Source: Rhodoferax ferrireducens T118 (lineage in GTDB: Bacteria > Pseudomonadota > Gammaproteobacteria > Burkholderiales > Burkholderiaceae_C). Taken from it: 64,000 nt of DNA. The notes under the pieces were generated by a model. The model did not search any database, was not told the origin of the DNA, and worked only from the letters and a program-made list of their open reading frames with translations. Position numbers and translations under genes: made by a program. Where the stretch lies: positions 1,178,001 to 1,242,000 of the forward strand of contig NC_007908.1 of the NCBI RefSeq assembly GCF_000013605.1, in the 5' to 3' direction. Every line of letters begins with the position of its first letter. Position 1 is the stretch's first letter. Shown one piece after another: positions 1-10,983 of the stretch.

Positions 1-767
1 CGCAGTCCTGGGACTCCTTTGTGGCGTCGGGCGTGAAGATCAAGGCCACCACGGGCGCCTACCTAATGGCGCACGCGCGCGATATCAAGGACATCCTGAT
101 CCGCTCCAACGTCAAGCCGGGCGATGGCCTGTACTTTGATGCCGCCGGCAAGGTGGTGGTGGATTCGTCGCGCTTTGTGCGCGCGTTCGAACTGGCGCGC
201 AGGGTGCGCCAGCAACAGCTCGACGGCAAGATCAGCGGCTGGTCGACCGCATGGTCTCAGGGCTTCAAGAACGGCAACATCGCCACGCAGATGTCGGGTG
301 CCTGGCTGGCCGGGCAAATGGCAAGCTGGATTGCACCCACCACAAAGGGTCTCTGGCGTGCCTCGCAGCTGCCCGAAAAAGCCTGGGGCGCTTGGGGCGG
401 CACTTTTTATGCGATCCCGAAGGCGGCGAAGAACAAGGCGCTGGCCTGGGAGTTCATCCAGTTCATGACGCTCAACCGCGACGCACAACTCAGCGCGTTC
501 AAGGTGCAGGACGCTTTTCCGGCCTTGCTCGAAGCGCACACTGATCCGTTTTACGACCAGCCGATTGAATTCCTGGGCGGGCAGAAAGCGCGTCTGCTGT
601 GGCGCGAAGCGGCACTGAAAATCAACGCCATCGACGTGAACAAGCTGGACCCGATTGCCGACGAAATCGTCAACACCGAGCTCGACAAGGTGCTGGACCA
701 GGGCAAGGACATTCCCAAGGCGCTGGCTGATGCCAAGGCCTTGCTGGAGCGGCGTGCGCGCCGCTAA
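1..767 (+). CDS. Sugar ABC transporter substrate-binding protein, 5'-truncated by window edge
   Basis: Periplasmic binding component of a CUT1-type carbohydrate importer (family 1 extracellular solute-binding fold). The frame is already open at base 3 and no convincing start is visible, so the gene begins upstream of the window; 254 C-terminal residues are seen, ending at TAA 765-767. The stretches MSGAWLAGQM and WGGTFYAIPKAAKNK, and ALAWEFIQFMT in the second lobe, are typical of the family. Two MalF/MalG-type permeases start 41 bases downstream, followed by a GH1 and an ATPase. The ligand is therefore inferred to be a beta-gluco-oligosaccharide such as cellobiose or laminaribiose; nothing in the visible part fixes it. 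Confidence 0.9.
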   Translation, partial: QSWDSFVASGVKIKATTGAYLMAHARDIKDILIRSNVKPGDGLYFDAAGKVVVDSSRFVRAFELARRVRQQQLDGKISGWSTAWSQGFKNGNIATQMSGAWLAGQMASWIAPTTKGLWRASQLPEKAWGAWGGTFYAIPKAAKNKALAWEFIQFMTLNRDAQLSAFKVQDAFPALLEAHTDPFYDQPIEFLGGQKARLLWREAALKINAIDVNKLDPIADEIVNTELDKVLDQGKDIPKALADAKALLERRARR

Positions 768-808
768 GGTTGCATGGGCCGCACCCCTCTTTACGCTGAC
801 GCCTCGCC

Positions 809-1744
809 ATGAAACGATCCCTGCTGCCGCGCCTGTCCCCCGAGTGGGCGCCCTATGTGTTCCTGAGCCCGTTCGTGCTGTTGTTTGTGGTGTTCGGCAT
901 CTTCCCGCTCGTGTTCTCGTTCTATCTGGCATTTCAGTCGTGGGAGCCCACGGCTGGCCTCTTGGCCATGAAGTTTGTTGGGCTGGAAAACTTTGCCTTT
1001 GCGCTGCAGGACGAATGGTTCTGGAAGTCCTTGAAAAACACCGTCTGGCTGGCCACGGCCGCGGGCGTGCCACAGCATCTGGTGGCCATTCCCCTGGCGT
1101 TTTTCATTCACACCTCCTACAAGCGATCTCGTAACTCTGTGGTGGGTATCTACTTTTTGCCTTACATCACCTCCACCGTGGCCATTGCCATGATGTTCAG
1201 CACGCTGTTCTCCACCGAATACGGCATGATCAATCAGGGCCTGCATGCGCTGGGGCAGGTGCCGGGTCTGGGCTGGCTGGCGCCGGCGCAACCGATTGAC
1301 TGGTTGAACCACGCCGAAAACGTCAAGCCCGCGATTTCACTCGTGGTGTTCTGGCGCTACCTGGGCTTCAACACGGTGCTGTACCTGGCCGCGCTGCAAA
1401 CCATTCCCGGGGACATCTATGAAGCGGCCACCATGGACGGCGCAGGGCGCTGGCAGCAGTTCTGGTTCATCACCCTGCCGAGCCTGAAACCGATGATTTA
1501 CTTTGGCGTGATGCTCAGTGTGGTCGGCGGGCTGCAGCTGTTCGAGGAGCCTTTCATCCTCACCGGCGGGCGCGGCGGCACCGACCAGGCGGGCATGACC
1601 ACCGCCATGTACATGTACCGCACTGCCTTCGAGTTCAATGACTTCGGCACGGCCAGCGCCCTGTCGTGGCTGTTGTTTGTGTTTGTGGCGCTGCTGACCT
1701 GGCTCACGAATCAAGCGTTCAAGGATCGTCATGCGCAAAAGTGA
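809..1744 (+). CDS. Sugar ABC transporter permease, MalF type
   Basis: Inner-membrane permease of the importer whose binding protein ends just upstream. It has 311 residues, a usual length, with about six hydrophobic segments starting at residues 15-40. The cytoplasmic EAA loop that docks the ATPase is visible at about 205-224 (EAATMDGAGRWQQF...LP). The start ATG at 809 has only a weak ribosome-binding site, consistent with translation coupled to the upstream gene. Its end overlaps the next permease by 14 bases. The transported sugar is inferred from the neighbouring beta-glucosidase. Confidence 0.93.
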   Translation: MKRSLLPRLSPEWAPYVFLSPFVLLFVVFGIFPLVFSFYLAFQSWEPTAGLLAMKFVGLENFAFALQDEWFWKSLKNTVWLATAAGVPQHLVAIPLAFFIHTSYKRSRNSVVGIYFLPYITSTVAIAMMFSTLFSTEYGMINQGLHALGQVPGLGWLAPAQPIDWLNHAENVKPAISLVVFWRYLGFNTVLYLAALQTIPGDIYEAATMDGAGRWQQFWFITLPSLKPMIYFGVMLSVVGGLQLFEEPFILTGGRGGTDQAGMTTAMYMYRTAFEFNDFGTASALSWLLFVFVALLTWLTNQAFKDRHAQK

Positions 1745-2561
1745 CCGCATGGCCCCCTGGGCCGCCTATCTGCTGGTCGGCGTGGGCATGTTCATCATGC
1801 TGGCGCCGTTCTACTTCATGTTCGTGTTTGCGAGCCACTCGCGCAGCGACATCTTCAGCCTGCCGCCGCCGTTGTGGTTCGGCAACGATTTCATGCTCAA
1901 CTTCAGTATCCTGACCGAGCGCATCCCGTTCTGGCGCAGCCTGGGCTGGAGCCTGTACGTGGCGCTGGCCGCCACGGGGCTCACGCTGCTGTTTTGCAGC
2001 ATGGGTGGCTACGCGTTTGCGATGTTCGAGTTCCGCTTCAAGAAGCCGCTGTTCACGCTGGTGATGGCGACCATGCTGTTGCCCGCCTTTCTGGGCATGA
2101 TTCCGACGTTCATGATCATGGACGCCTTTGGCTGGATCGACCAGCCGCGCGCCCTGTACATTCCCGGTGCGGCCAGTGCCTTTGGCATCTTCATGATGCG
2201 CCAGTTCATCACCTCCAGCATTCCGCGTGACCTGATCGAGGCTGCGCGCATGGACGGCTGTGGCGAGTTGCGTATCTACTGGAGCATCGTGCTGCCGCTG
2301 TTGCAGCCTGCCATGGGCACGCTCGGGCTGATCACCTTCATCGGCTCGTGGAATAACTTCATCGGTCCGCTGATCGTCATGCGTTCGCCCGAGATGTACA
2401 CCTTGCCGCTGGCGCTGCGCAGCCTGCAAAGCCCGGTTAATACCGAGTGGGGCGCACTCATGGCCGGCGCGGCCATCGCCACCGTGCCGCTGCTGGTGCT
2501 GTTTGCCATTTCTTCCCGCCGCCTCATCGACGGTCTTACGTCCGGCGCCGTGCGCGGCTGA
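1731..2561 (+). CDS. Sugar ABC transporter permease, MalG type
   Basis: Second inner-membrane permease (276 residues) pairing with the MalF-type protein. It carries six predicted membrane segments and an EAA loop at about 170-190 (EAARMDGCGELRIYW). It starts inside the last codons of the upstream permease, a tight translational coupling typical of such pairs. A GH1 glucosidase gene follows after 12 bases, placing transport and cytoplasmic hydrolysis on one transcript. Confidence 0.93.
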   Translation: MRKSDRMAPWAAYLLVGVGMFIMLAPFYFMFVFASHSRSDIFSLPPPLWFGNDFMLNFSILTERIPFWRSLGWSLYVALAATGLTLLFCSMGGYAFAMFEFRFKKPLFTLVMATMLLPAFLGMIPTFMIMDAFGWIDQPRALYIPGAASAFGIFMMRQFITSSIPRDLIEAARMDGCGELRIYWSIVLPLLQPAMGTLGLITFIGSWNNFIGPLIVMRSPEMYTLPLALRSLQSPVNTEWGALMAGAAIATVPLLVLFAISSRRLIDGLTSGAVRG

Positions 2562-2573
2562 TTTTCACTTGCA

Positions 2574-3920
2574 ATGATCGCTCTTATGACCACTACATCC
2601 AACTCCGCATTTCCCAAAAATTTCGTCTGGGGCGTCGCCACCAGCGCATTCCAGATCGAGGGTGCATCCGAAGCCGATGGCAAGGGCCCTTCCATCTGGG
2701 ACGACTTCTGCCGTATTCCCGGTGCCATCCAGGACGCCAGCGATGGCCGGGTGGCCTGCGATCACTACCACCGTTGGGCGGCGGACCTGGATCTGATCGC
2801 CGGCCTGGGCGTCGATGCCTACCGCTTTTCCGTGTCCTGGCCGCGGGTGCAGCCCCTGGGCTCGGGTGCCTTCAATGAAAAGGGCTTCGAGTTCTACGAG
2901 CGGCTGGTCGATGGCATGCTGGCGCGGGGCCTCAAACCTTATCTGACGCTGAACCATTGGGACCTGCCGTCTGCCCTGCAGGCCACCGGTGGCTGGGAAA
3001 ACCGCGACACGGTGCAGCGCTTTGTTGACTATGCCTGTGAAGTGGCGCGCCGCCTGGGCGATCGCGTCGTCTCCATCTGCACGCACAACGAGCCCTGGGT
3101 GGTGGCGGTGCTGGGCAACCAGATTGGCAACTTCGCCCCCGGCATCAAGAGCCGTGCGGTGTCGCTCCAGGTGGCGCACCATCTGCTCCTGAGTCACGGC
3201 AGGGCGCTGACGGCGCTGCGCGACCAGGGCTGCAAGAGCGAGCTGGGCATCGTGCTCAACCTGGCGCCGACCCATGCGGCCACCGACTCCGAGGCGGACC
3301 AGGCCAAGGCGCGGCTCGACGACGGCACCGGCCTGCGCTGGTATCTGGACCCGCTGCTCAAGGGCGAGTATCCGGCCGACGTGCTGGCCCATCTGGGCGC
3401 GGACGCCCCCAAGGTGTTGCCGGGCGATCTGGCACTGATCAAGGTCCCGCTGGATTTTCTCGGCATCAACTACTACATGCGCAGTGTCTCCAGCGCAGGC
3501 GAACCCTGGGACGTCAAGTCCAGCGGGCGCGAGATCACCGACATGGGCTGGGAGGTCTACCCGCAAGGCCTGACCGAGTTGCTGCTGCGCCTGCACCATG
3601 ACTACACCATGCCGCCGATCTACATCACTGAAAACGGCGCCGCGTTCCAGGACGAAGTGGTGGACGGCCGGGTGCACGACCTGCGGCGCCAGACCTACAT
3701 CGCCAACCATATCGAAGCGGTGGCAGAGGCCATGCGCCAGGGCGTGCGCGTGAACGGCTATTTTGTCTGGAGCCTGCTGGACAACTTCGAGTGGGCCTCG
3801 GGCTACGCCAAGCGCTTTGGCATCGTGCGGGTGGACTACGACACGCAAGAGCGCACGCTCAAGGACAGTGCGCTTTGGTACCGTGCTTTTCTGTCTGAAC
3901 AAAAAAGAAAAGGAATGTGA
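2574..3920 (+). CDS. GH1 beta-glucosidase, cytoplasmic
   Basis: Retaining glycoside hydrolase of family 1, expected to hydrolyse imported beta-linked gluco-oligosaccharides from the non-reducing end. At 448 residues it is full length for GH1. The acid/base glutamate lies in THNEP (E173) and the nucleophile in ITENG (E353); FVWGVATSAFQIEG near the N-terminus and WSLLDNFEWASGYAKRFG near the C-terminus are hallmarks. No signal peptide is seen. ATG 2574 is used; ATG 2586 (MTTTSN) is an equally possible start because neither has a clear ribosome-binding site. The gene is inserted between the permeases and the ATPase of the same transporter. Confidence 0.95.
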   Translation: MIALMTTTSNSAFPKNFVWGVATSAFQIEGASEADGKGPSIWDDFCRIPGAIQDASDGRVACDHYHRWAADLDLIAGLGVDAYRFSVSWPRVQPLGSGAFNEKGFEFYERLVDGMLARGLKPYLTLNHWDLPSALQATGGWENRDTVQRFVDYACEVARRLGDRVVSICTHNEPWVVAVLGNQIGNFAPGIKSRAVSLQVAHHLLLSHGRALTALRDQGCKSELGIVLNLAPTHAATDSEADQAKARLDDGTGLRWYLDPLLKGEYPADVLAHLGADAPKVLPGDLALIKVPLDFLGINYYMRSVSSAGEPWDVKSSGREITDMGWEVYPQGLTELLLRLHHDYTMPPIYITENGAAFQDEVVDGRVHDLRRQTYIANHIEAVAEAMRQGVRVNGYFVWSLLDNFEWASGYAKRFGIVRVDYDTQERTLKDSALWYRAFLSEQKRKGM

Positions 3921-3921
3921 C

Positions 3922-4995
<1,074 letters not shown>

Positions 4996-5094
4996 GTCCC
5001 AATCGACCTGCGGTCACAAGACCGGTATGCGCCACGGCCCCCGGATCGGACCCACTGAGGCCAACAGAATTTGACTACACAGGCAGAGGCAGCA

Positions 5095-6501
5095 ATGAAA
5101 GCAAGTTTTTTTGAAGTTTGTCTTGAACAAGCAGTGATCACGCTATGGTCCTTTGGCAAGCGCGCCGGGCTCATCACAGTCCAACTTCTCGCACTCGCCA
5201 CATTCAGCAGCACGCAGGCGGGAAACACCAACGCAGACTCCTCATTGGTACCTGCCCATGGCGTGACAAAGGCTGTCCCCGAGCGGGCGCTTTCGATGCT
5301 GCGCACACAAGGGACGCAGTGGGTCAAAGCGGATGGAGCACCGATTCAGTTGAAGGGGACCAACCTGGGCAACTGGCTTATGCTGGAATTTTGGATGATG
5401 GGCCAGAGCACCAAGGCTATTGACGACCAGTGCACGCTGGAAGCGACGCTGGACCGGCGCTTTGGCTATGTCGAACGTGAACGCCTGATGAGATTGCACC
5501 GCGACAACTGGATCACTGCTCGTGACTGGGACCTGATGCCCCAATTCGGCCTGAATCTGGTGCGTGTGCCGTTCATCTGGAGTTTGATCGAAGACGAACA
5601 GAACCCGCGCCATCTTCGACCCGACGCCTGGCACTATCTGGATGAGGCCATCAACCAGGCTGAAGCCCGCGGCATGTATGTGGTGCTGGACCTGCATGGT
5701 GCGGTCGGCGCGCAGGGGCATGAGCATCACAGCGGCTGTGCGGGCAAGAACCTCTACTGGAGCACACCAGAATACCAGGAACGTACGGCCTGGCTGTGGC
5801 AGCAAATTGCCAACCGCTACAAGAACCGCGCGGCGGTGGCTGGCTACAGTATCCTCAATGAACCCTGGGGCGCGAGCGAAGCAGAGATGGCCGCCGTGAT
5901 GAAAGAACTGTACGCCAGCGTGCGTGCGGTGGATCCCAACCACATCATCATCCTGCCCGGCCACTCGCGGGGCATTGATGCCTATGGCAAACCCGGCGAC
6001 CAGGGCATGCGCAACGTGGCTTTCGAGATGCATTTTTATCCCGGCCACTTTGGCTGGGCCAAGCCGGGGTTGGACGTACACCGGGACTGGCTCCAGTGTG
6101 TACCCCAAGGCGGAGGCACCTGCGAATGGAATGCACGCATGATGGCATGGGATACACCACTCTTTGTTGGCGAATTTCAGCCGTGGGCGGACATGGATGA
6201 TGAGCTCGGGGGGCAGATCACCCGCGCCAGCTACGATACTTACGCGAAGTATGGCTGGGCAGCGGCCACCTGGTCGTTCAAGATGCTGAGCAACGCCGGC
6301 GGGCTGGTCAAAAGTAACTGGGGCATGGTCACCAATGTTGAAGGTGCCAACATTCCGGCAGTCGATTTTTCCCAAGCCTCGCTCGGTGAAATCGAACAAT
6401 TGATCAAGCTATTTGGCAGCGTTCCTTATCAGCCCAATAGGCAGGTCATGAAGTGGATGAACAGCCTGGTCCCGCCGAAGCCCTTTGCGCAGGCCCAGTA
6501 G
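5095..6501 (+). CDS. Secreted GH5-type glucanase (exo-beta-1,3-glucanase-like)
   Basis: Family 5 (clan GH-A) hydrolase of 468 residues, likely exported. The N-terminus has a hydrophobic segment at about 25-40, preceded by an unusually long, partly acidic leader, so the signal-peptide call is tentative. LKGTNLGNWLMLEFWM, RVPFIW, LDLHGAVG, ILNEPWG (acid/base E256) and VGEFQPW (nucleophile E360) match the fungal-type exo-1,3-glucanase branch of GH5 better than classical cellulases. ATG 5095 is preferred over an upstream TTG at 5071, since AGGCAGAGG lies just before it. Inferred substrate: beta-1,3-glucan or its oligomers. It follows the transport cassette in the same direction. Confidence 0.88.
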   Translation: MKASFFEVCLEQAVITLWSFGKRAGLITVQLLALATFSSTQAGNTNADSSLVPAHGVTKAVPERALSMLRTQGTQWVKADGAPIQLKGTNLGNWLMLEFWMMGQSTKAIDDQCTLEATLDRRFGYVERERLMRLHRDNWITARDWDLMPQFGLNLVRVPFIWSLIEDEQNPRHLRPDAWHYLDEAINQAEARGMYVVLDLHGAVGAQGHEHHSGCAGKNLYWSTPEYQERTAWLWQQIANRYKNRAAVAGYSILNEPWGASEAEMAAVMKELYASVRAVDPNHIIILPGHSRGIDAYGKPGDQGMRNVAFEMHFYPGHFGWAKPGLDVHRDWLQCVPQGGGTCEWNARMMAWDTPLFVGEFQPWADMDDELGGQITRASYDTYAKYGWAAATWSFKMLSNAGGLVKSNWGMVTNVEGANIPAVDFSQASLGEIEQLIKLFGSVPYQPNRQVMKWMNSLVPPKPFAQAQ

Positions 6502-6640
6502 CCGGGTCAGCGGCAGGCAGTGCCTGCATCGTCTATGCCGTGACTGCCCGCCGATGGTATGGCCTTCGATAGGGTGTGCGCGATGGCCATGACGGCGTTA
6601 TCGTCGCACGAGGCAGTAGGGCGCTGAGGCCCTTGGACTG

Positions 6641-7402
6641 ATGGACGAGATCGTGACTAAAATTTTCTCACTGGTGACTTTAACAACGGTGACGTTTCTT
6701 CTTGGAGGGTGTGCCATGAGCGAACCATGGACACTGGCCGAAGGCCAGCATCCGCAATCGTTGGAAAAGCAGATGAGCGATACCGTCGGCACCCCTTTTT
6801 TGCTCTATTTGCCGGAGGGGTACAACAAGATCGATGGCAAGAAGTGGCCGCTGATCGTCTTTCTGCACGGCTCCGGCGAGCGCGGCGACGATATTGAAAA
6901 AGTGAAGGCGCACGGTCCGCCGAAAATGCTCGAGACACAGAAAGACTTTCCATTCATCGTGGTGTCGCCGCAAGCAGCTGCCCATACGAACTGGAATAGC
7001 AATAGCCTGACTGTGTTGCTGGATGAAGTCATCGCGCGCCTGCCGGTCGATGTCGACCGGATTTATCTGACTGGTTTGAGCCGCGGTGGTCATGGCACCT
7101 GGAAAATGGCAGCCGATCATCCCGAGCGATTTGCCGCAATCGCGCCGGTCTGCGGCGCCGGCGATGTGAAGAGCGCATGCCAACTCAAAAATATTCCGAT
7201 ATGGGCTTTTCATGGCGAGAAGGACACGGTCGTCAGCCTCCAGGATGACGCCGCCATGGTGGCAGCCGTCAAGGCCTGCGGCGGGGATGTGAAATTCACG
7301 GTTTACCCCGGCGTCGGCCACGACTCCTGGACGCAGACCTACGCGAATCCGGCACTGTATGAATGGTTTTTGCAGCACAAGCGCAAACCGGTCGAACCCT
7401 GA
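6641..7402 (+). CDS. Lipoprotein alpha/beta-hydrolase, predicted carbohydrate esterase or peptidase
   Basis: Secreted serine hydrolase of 253 residues. The lipobox FLLGGC (C24) indicates a lipoprotein. The nucleophile elbow is GLSRGG (S147), with probable Asp195 (HGEKDTVV) and His227 (VGHDSW). LIVFLHGSGERGDD, around residue 73, is typical of the dienelactone-hydrolase/feruloyl-esterase-like group often annotated as predicted peptidase. GTG 6653 would remove the acidic start MDEI and give a cleaner signal peptide, so the start is uncertain. The position after GH5 suggests de-esterification of polysaccharides, an inference only. Confidence 0.85.
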   Translation: MDEIVTKIFSLVTLTTVTFLLGGCAMSEPWTLAEGQHPQSLEKQMSDTVGTPFLLYLPEGYNKIDGKKWPLIVFLHGSGERGDDIEKVKAHGPPKMLETQKDFPFIVVSPQAAAHTNWNSNSLTVLLDEVIARLPVDVDRIYLTGLSRGGHGTWKMAADHPERFAAIAPVCGAGDVKSACQLKNIPIWAFHGEKDTVVSLQDDAAMVAAVKACGGDVKFTVYPGVGHDSWTQTYANPALYEWFLQHKRKPVEP

Positions 7403-7478
7403 GCCGACCGGTCTGATACGGTCGACGCGATGAACGCTGAACCGAACACTACCAAGACACCGGCCGCCAATTTGCGCT

Positions 7479-8951
7479 TCAGTGCGGCGCCTGCCAGACA
7501 AAGGTAGCAACGCTGGCGCCTGGCATCGTGTGCTCGAAAGTGTGATCACCAAGACGCACCGAGAAACGACGCGAATTGCTTGCCGAATTCAACACAATCA
7601 GGGCGATCGAGTTGTCATCTGCATTCTGGAAGGCCACCGTCTCCAGCTGATCCACCCCGGTCGTAGATTCAATGCGGTGCGCGCCCGGTCGTACAAAGCG
7701 GCTGGCGTGCGCCAGCGCGTAGTAGTCCAAATTACGCGTCACCTCACCCGTCTTGGAGTTGATGGTCACCACGCCACGACAATCGCTACAGCCGCCATTG
7801 TGGGGGCCATGGTTTTCGTCCAGCGCAATGTTCCACAGCAATACGCCCTTGGCCCAGCCCCGTGTGGTACCGATGATCAGGTTCCGCATGTACCACGGGA
7901 GGGTCTCCCCCCAGTGTGGTTTCCACTCGCCACCAGAACATTCGGTGAGGTAGGTTTCCTTGTCCGGATGGGCATCGTGCACCATCGACTGCACCGCCAC
8001 ATCGCCGGCATAGCAGTGCCATGCGACGCCCGCCACATAAGGACGCGCTTGCGGGTCGGCCAGCACCTGCAGGGGCGCCTGGGGCTCATCCCAGTTATGG
8101 TCCCAATCCAGAATACGCACCGGCTTGTCACGCTTGGCCAGCAGGGGCCCCAGGTGCTCGCCGATCAGCTTGGCACGGACTGCAGACTCCAGTCTCATCC
8201 CCGGATAGTCCTTGGGCTCGAAGTGGGGTTCGTTCTGCACGGTCAGCGCATACAGGGGCACGCCCTCGGCTTCCATCGCATCGGCAAATTTTTCAAGGTA
8301 CTGAGAAAATGCACCGTAGGCCTGCGGGCGCAACGTGCCCTGGATCAGGCTGTCATTGCTCTTCATCCAGGCCGGTGCGCTCCAGGGTGATGCCATGACG
8401 CGCAACTTGGGATTGATGGCAAGGGCGCTTTTGACCACCGGCAGCACATCGGCGCGCAGGGGGGCTATGGAAAACTTTGCCAGAGGGTAGTCGGTTTGCC
8501 CGGCCGCTACATCATCGAGTGTGTAGTGGCTGCGCGAAAAGTCAGCAGCACCGATAGTCAGGCGTGTGAAGCTCAAACCGATGCCGGGCGGCTTGCCGAA
8601 CAAATCTGCCATCAGCGCCTGTCGCTGCTGCGCGTTCATCCGGTTCTGGATCAACCAGGCCGACGCATCTGAAATGTTGGCGCCAAAGCCGACGATCTCC
8701 TGGTAGCGCTTGCCGACGTCAACGTCGATATTCAACGGCAGTGGCAGCTTGCCGCTAAAGATCACACCCTCCTGTGGAGCGAGCAGCTTCGACTGGTCCG
8801 TCAGAGTCACCCAAGTCTGCACGGCATCGCCCCGGAACTTGCCACCTGATGCCGCCGTGGACTGCGCCTGTACCGCCACGCCCCAGGTCAGCACCAAAAC
8901 GGCAACCACCACAGGTGATCCTGCTCGTTGCATACATGTTTGCATCATCAT
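7479..8951 (-). CDS. Secreted GH30 glucanase (beta-1,6-glucanase or glucosylceramidase-like)
   Basis: Family 30 retaining hydrolase, 490 residues. A signal peptide ends near AVQAQS (about residue 30). EIVGFGANISDASAW is the GH30 opening strand, TVQNEPHFEP holds the acid/base E241 and YLTECSGGEW the nucleophile E337. Many bacterial GH30 members next to GH3 genes cut beta-1,6-glucan branches; that activity is inferred. AAAGG lies seven bases before the first ATG of a triple ATG. The gene is last in the minus-strand cassette, 60 bases after the ATPase, and converges on the esterase gene. Confidence 0.92.
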   Translation of the reverse strand: MMMQTCMQRAGSPVVVAVLVLTWGVAVQAQSTAASGGKFRGDAVQTWVTLTDQSKLLAPQEGVIFSGKLPLPLNIDVDVGKRYQEIVGFGANISDASAWLIQNRMNAQQRQALMADLFGKPPGIGLSFTRLTIGAADFSRSHYTLDDVAAGQTDYPLAKFSIAPLRADVLPVVKSALAINPKLRVMASPWSAPAWMKSNDSLIQGTLRPQAYGAFSQYLEKFADAMEAEGVPLYALTVQNEPHFEPKDYPGMRLESAVRAKLIGEHLGPLLAKRDKPVRILDWDHNWDEPQAPLQVLADPQARPYVAGVAWHCYAGDVAVQSMVHDAHPDKETYLTECSGGEWKPHWGETLPWYMRNLIIGTTRGWAKGVLLWNIALDENHGPHNGGCSDCRGVVTINSKTGEVTRNLDYYALAHASRFVRPGAHRIESTTGVDQLETVAFQNADDNSIALIVLNSASNSRRFSVRLGDHTFEHTMPGASVATFVWQAPH

Positions 8952-9011
8952 TCACTGCCTTTCGCCCGTTATTCGACCCGGATTCATGTCATTGAGTTGA
9001 TTTGAGAACTC

Positions 9012-10085
9012 TTACAGGCGCAGTTCCGAGGCCCGTTCAAACAAGGAAATCCGCGCCATGTCAATGCTAAAACGAATGGACTCATCCACACGGAACGCCA
9101 GTGCGCCGGTCACGACCGAGGACAACAGATTTCCACCAAAGTCCACCCAGACCACGTGATGGTTTCCCATGGGTTCAATCAGGGAAACTGTGCCCTGCAA
9201 CTGACCCTGCGCGTGAATCAGCAGGTTTTCTGGGCGAATACCGAGAACGACCTCCTGCGCGCCCGATGGCTTGCGCTTGAATTCATAAGGCGAAACATCA
9301 AGCGTCAAGCGCTCCGACTCAAACATGCGGGAGTCCGCGACGGCGTTCAGGCTGCCATGCAGAAAATTCATGCCCGGCGAACCGATGAAGCCGGCCACAA
9401 ACAAATTGTCTGGTCTTTCATAGACCTCGGCTGGTGCGCCGATCTGCTGAATCTTGCCGCTACGCATCACCACAATGCGCGTGGCCAGCGTCATCGCCTC
9501 GACCTGATCGTGCGTCACGTAAATCATGGTCGAGTGCAGGTTCTTGTGCAGCAGCTTGAGCTCGCGTCGCAATTCCGCGCGCAGCTTGGCGTCCAGGTTT
9601 GACAAGGGCTCATCGAACAGAAAAACACCCGCCTCGCGCACCAGTGCCCGACCGATGGCGACACGCTGGCGCTGTCCGCCTGACAACTGCGAAGGTTTGC
9701 GATTGAGCAGCGGACCGAGTTGCAGCATTTCAGCCGCGCGTCGCACGCGCTTTTCAATCTCGGTCTTGGGCGTGCCCTTGATACGCAGACCAAACGACAT
9801 ATTGCGCTCCACCGTCATTGTGGGGTAGAGCGCGTACGACTGAAACACCATGCCGATGTTGCGATCGGTCGGATCAGCCCACGTCATGTCCTTGCCATCG
9901 ATCTCGATCCGGCCGTCGGCCACGTCAATCAGTCCGGCGATACTGTGCAGCAGGGTCGACTTGCCGCAGCCCGAGGGGCCCAGCAACACGAGAAACTCAC
10001 TCTCTACCACATCAAGGTTGAGGTCCTTGATGACTTCGGTTTCGCCGAAGCGGACACAGAGATTGCGGATGTTGACGCCAGCCAT
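9012..10085 (-). CDS. Sugar ABC transporter ATP-binding protein, second system
   Basis: MalK/UgpC-type ATPase of 357 residues, the same length as the one in the plus-strand cassette. Walker A GPSGCGKST is at 36-44, the Q-loop FQSYALYPTM, the signature LSGGQRQRVAIG and the Walker B FLFDEPLSNLD follow, then TOBE-like strands. It starts four bases after the upstream permease stop. It energises the second importer encoded at 10090-13130. Confidence 0.94.
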   Translation of the reverse strand: MAGVNIRNLCVRFGETEVIKDLNLDVVESEFLVLLGPSGCGKSTLLHSIAGLIDVADGRIEIDGKDMTWADPTDRNIGMVFQSYALYPTMTVERNMSFGLRIKGTPKTEIEKRVRRAAEMLQLGPLLNRKPSQLSGGQRQRVAIGRALVREAGVFLFDEPLSNLDAKLRAELRRELKLLHKNLHSTMIYVTHDQVEAMTLATRIVVMRSGKIQQIGAPAEVYERPDNLFVAGFIGSPGMNFLHGSLNAVADSRMFESERLTLDVSPYEFKRKPSGAQEVVLGIRPENLLIHAQGQLQGTVSLIEPMGNHHVVWVDFGGNLLSSVVTGALAFRVDESIRFSIDMARISLFERASELRL

Positions 10086-10089
10086 ATTT

Positions 10090-10983
10090 TTACCCTTTTA
10101 CCGCACCGGCGGCGATACCCCGCACAAACCAGCGCCCGGAAACAAAATAGATCGTGAGTGGCACCAGCGAGGTCAGAATCGTGGCCGCCATGTTGACGTT
10201 GTACAGGCGCGTTCCCGTGGTGGTGTTGATCACGTTGTTGAGCTGCACTGTCATGGGCAGGTTGTCCCGGCCCGCGAACACCAGACCCAGGATGTAGTCG
10301 TTCCAGACGCCCGTGACCTGCATGATGGCGGCCACGATGATGATCGGCGTGGACATGGGCAACATCAACTGCATAAAGATGCGGAAAAATCCACCGCCGT
10401 CGATGCGTGCTGCCTTGAACAGTTCCTGTGGAATCGACAGGTAATAGTTGCGAAACAGCAGTGTCATCACCGGCATGCTGAAGATGATGTGAATCACGAC
10501 AATGCCGGGCAGCGAGCTGAACAAGCCCAGCGTCGCCAGGATACGCACCAGCGGGAACATCATCACCTGCACCGGAATAAAGGCTCCCATCATCAGAATG
10601 GCGAACAGAACATTCGCGCCACGGGGCCGCCAGAACGACAAGGCATAGCCATTGAGAGCACCCAGCAGGATGGGCAGAATGGTGCTTGGAATCACGATGA
10701 ACAGCGAATTCCAGAAGCCACCGCGAATGCCCTCACACGAGACGCCGGTGCAGGCCGAGGTCCAGGCCGTGACCCAGGGCTCGACCGTGATGGCGATCGG
10801 GAGTGCAAAAATGTTGCCCAGGCGAATCTCGTCCATGGTTTTGAGCGAGGTGACCAGCATGATGTACAGCGGCATCAGGAAGAACAACGCTGCGGTGAGC
10901 AAAAAGGCATAGACGCCAATGCGCGCCGGGCTCAGCCGGTAAGGGCGTCGTTGGCCCGACCTGGTGGCGGTGGAGGTCTTCAT
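10090..10983 (-). CDS. Sugar ABC transporter permease, MalG type, second system
   Basis: Inner-membrane permease of 297 residues, with a basic N-terminus and about six hydrophobic spans. The EAA-like loop reads LFKAARIDGGGFFRIFMQLMLP near the middle. Its ATG overlaps the stop of the preceding permease (ATGA, 10980-10983), so the two are translationally coupled. It belongs to the GH1-to-GH30 operon. Confidence 0.93.
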   Translation of the reverse strand: MKTSTATRSGQRRPYRLSPARIGVYAFLLTAALFFLMPLYIMLVTSLKTMDEIRLGNIFALPIAITVEPWVTAWTSACTGVSCEGIRGGFWNSLFIVIPSTILPILLGALNGYALSFWRPRGANVLFAILMMGAFIPVQVMMFPLVRILATLGLFSSLPGIVVIHIIFSMPVMTLLFRNYYLSIPQELFKAARIDGGGFFRIFMQLMLPMSTPIIIVAAIMQVTGVWNDYILGLVFAGRDNLPMTVQLNNVINTTTGTRLYNVNMAATILTSLVPLTIYFVSGRWFVRGIAAGAVKG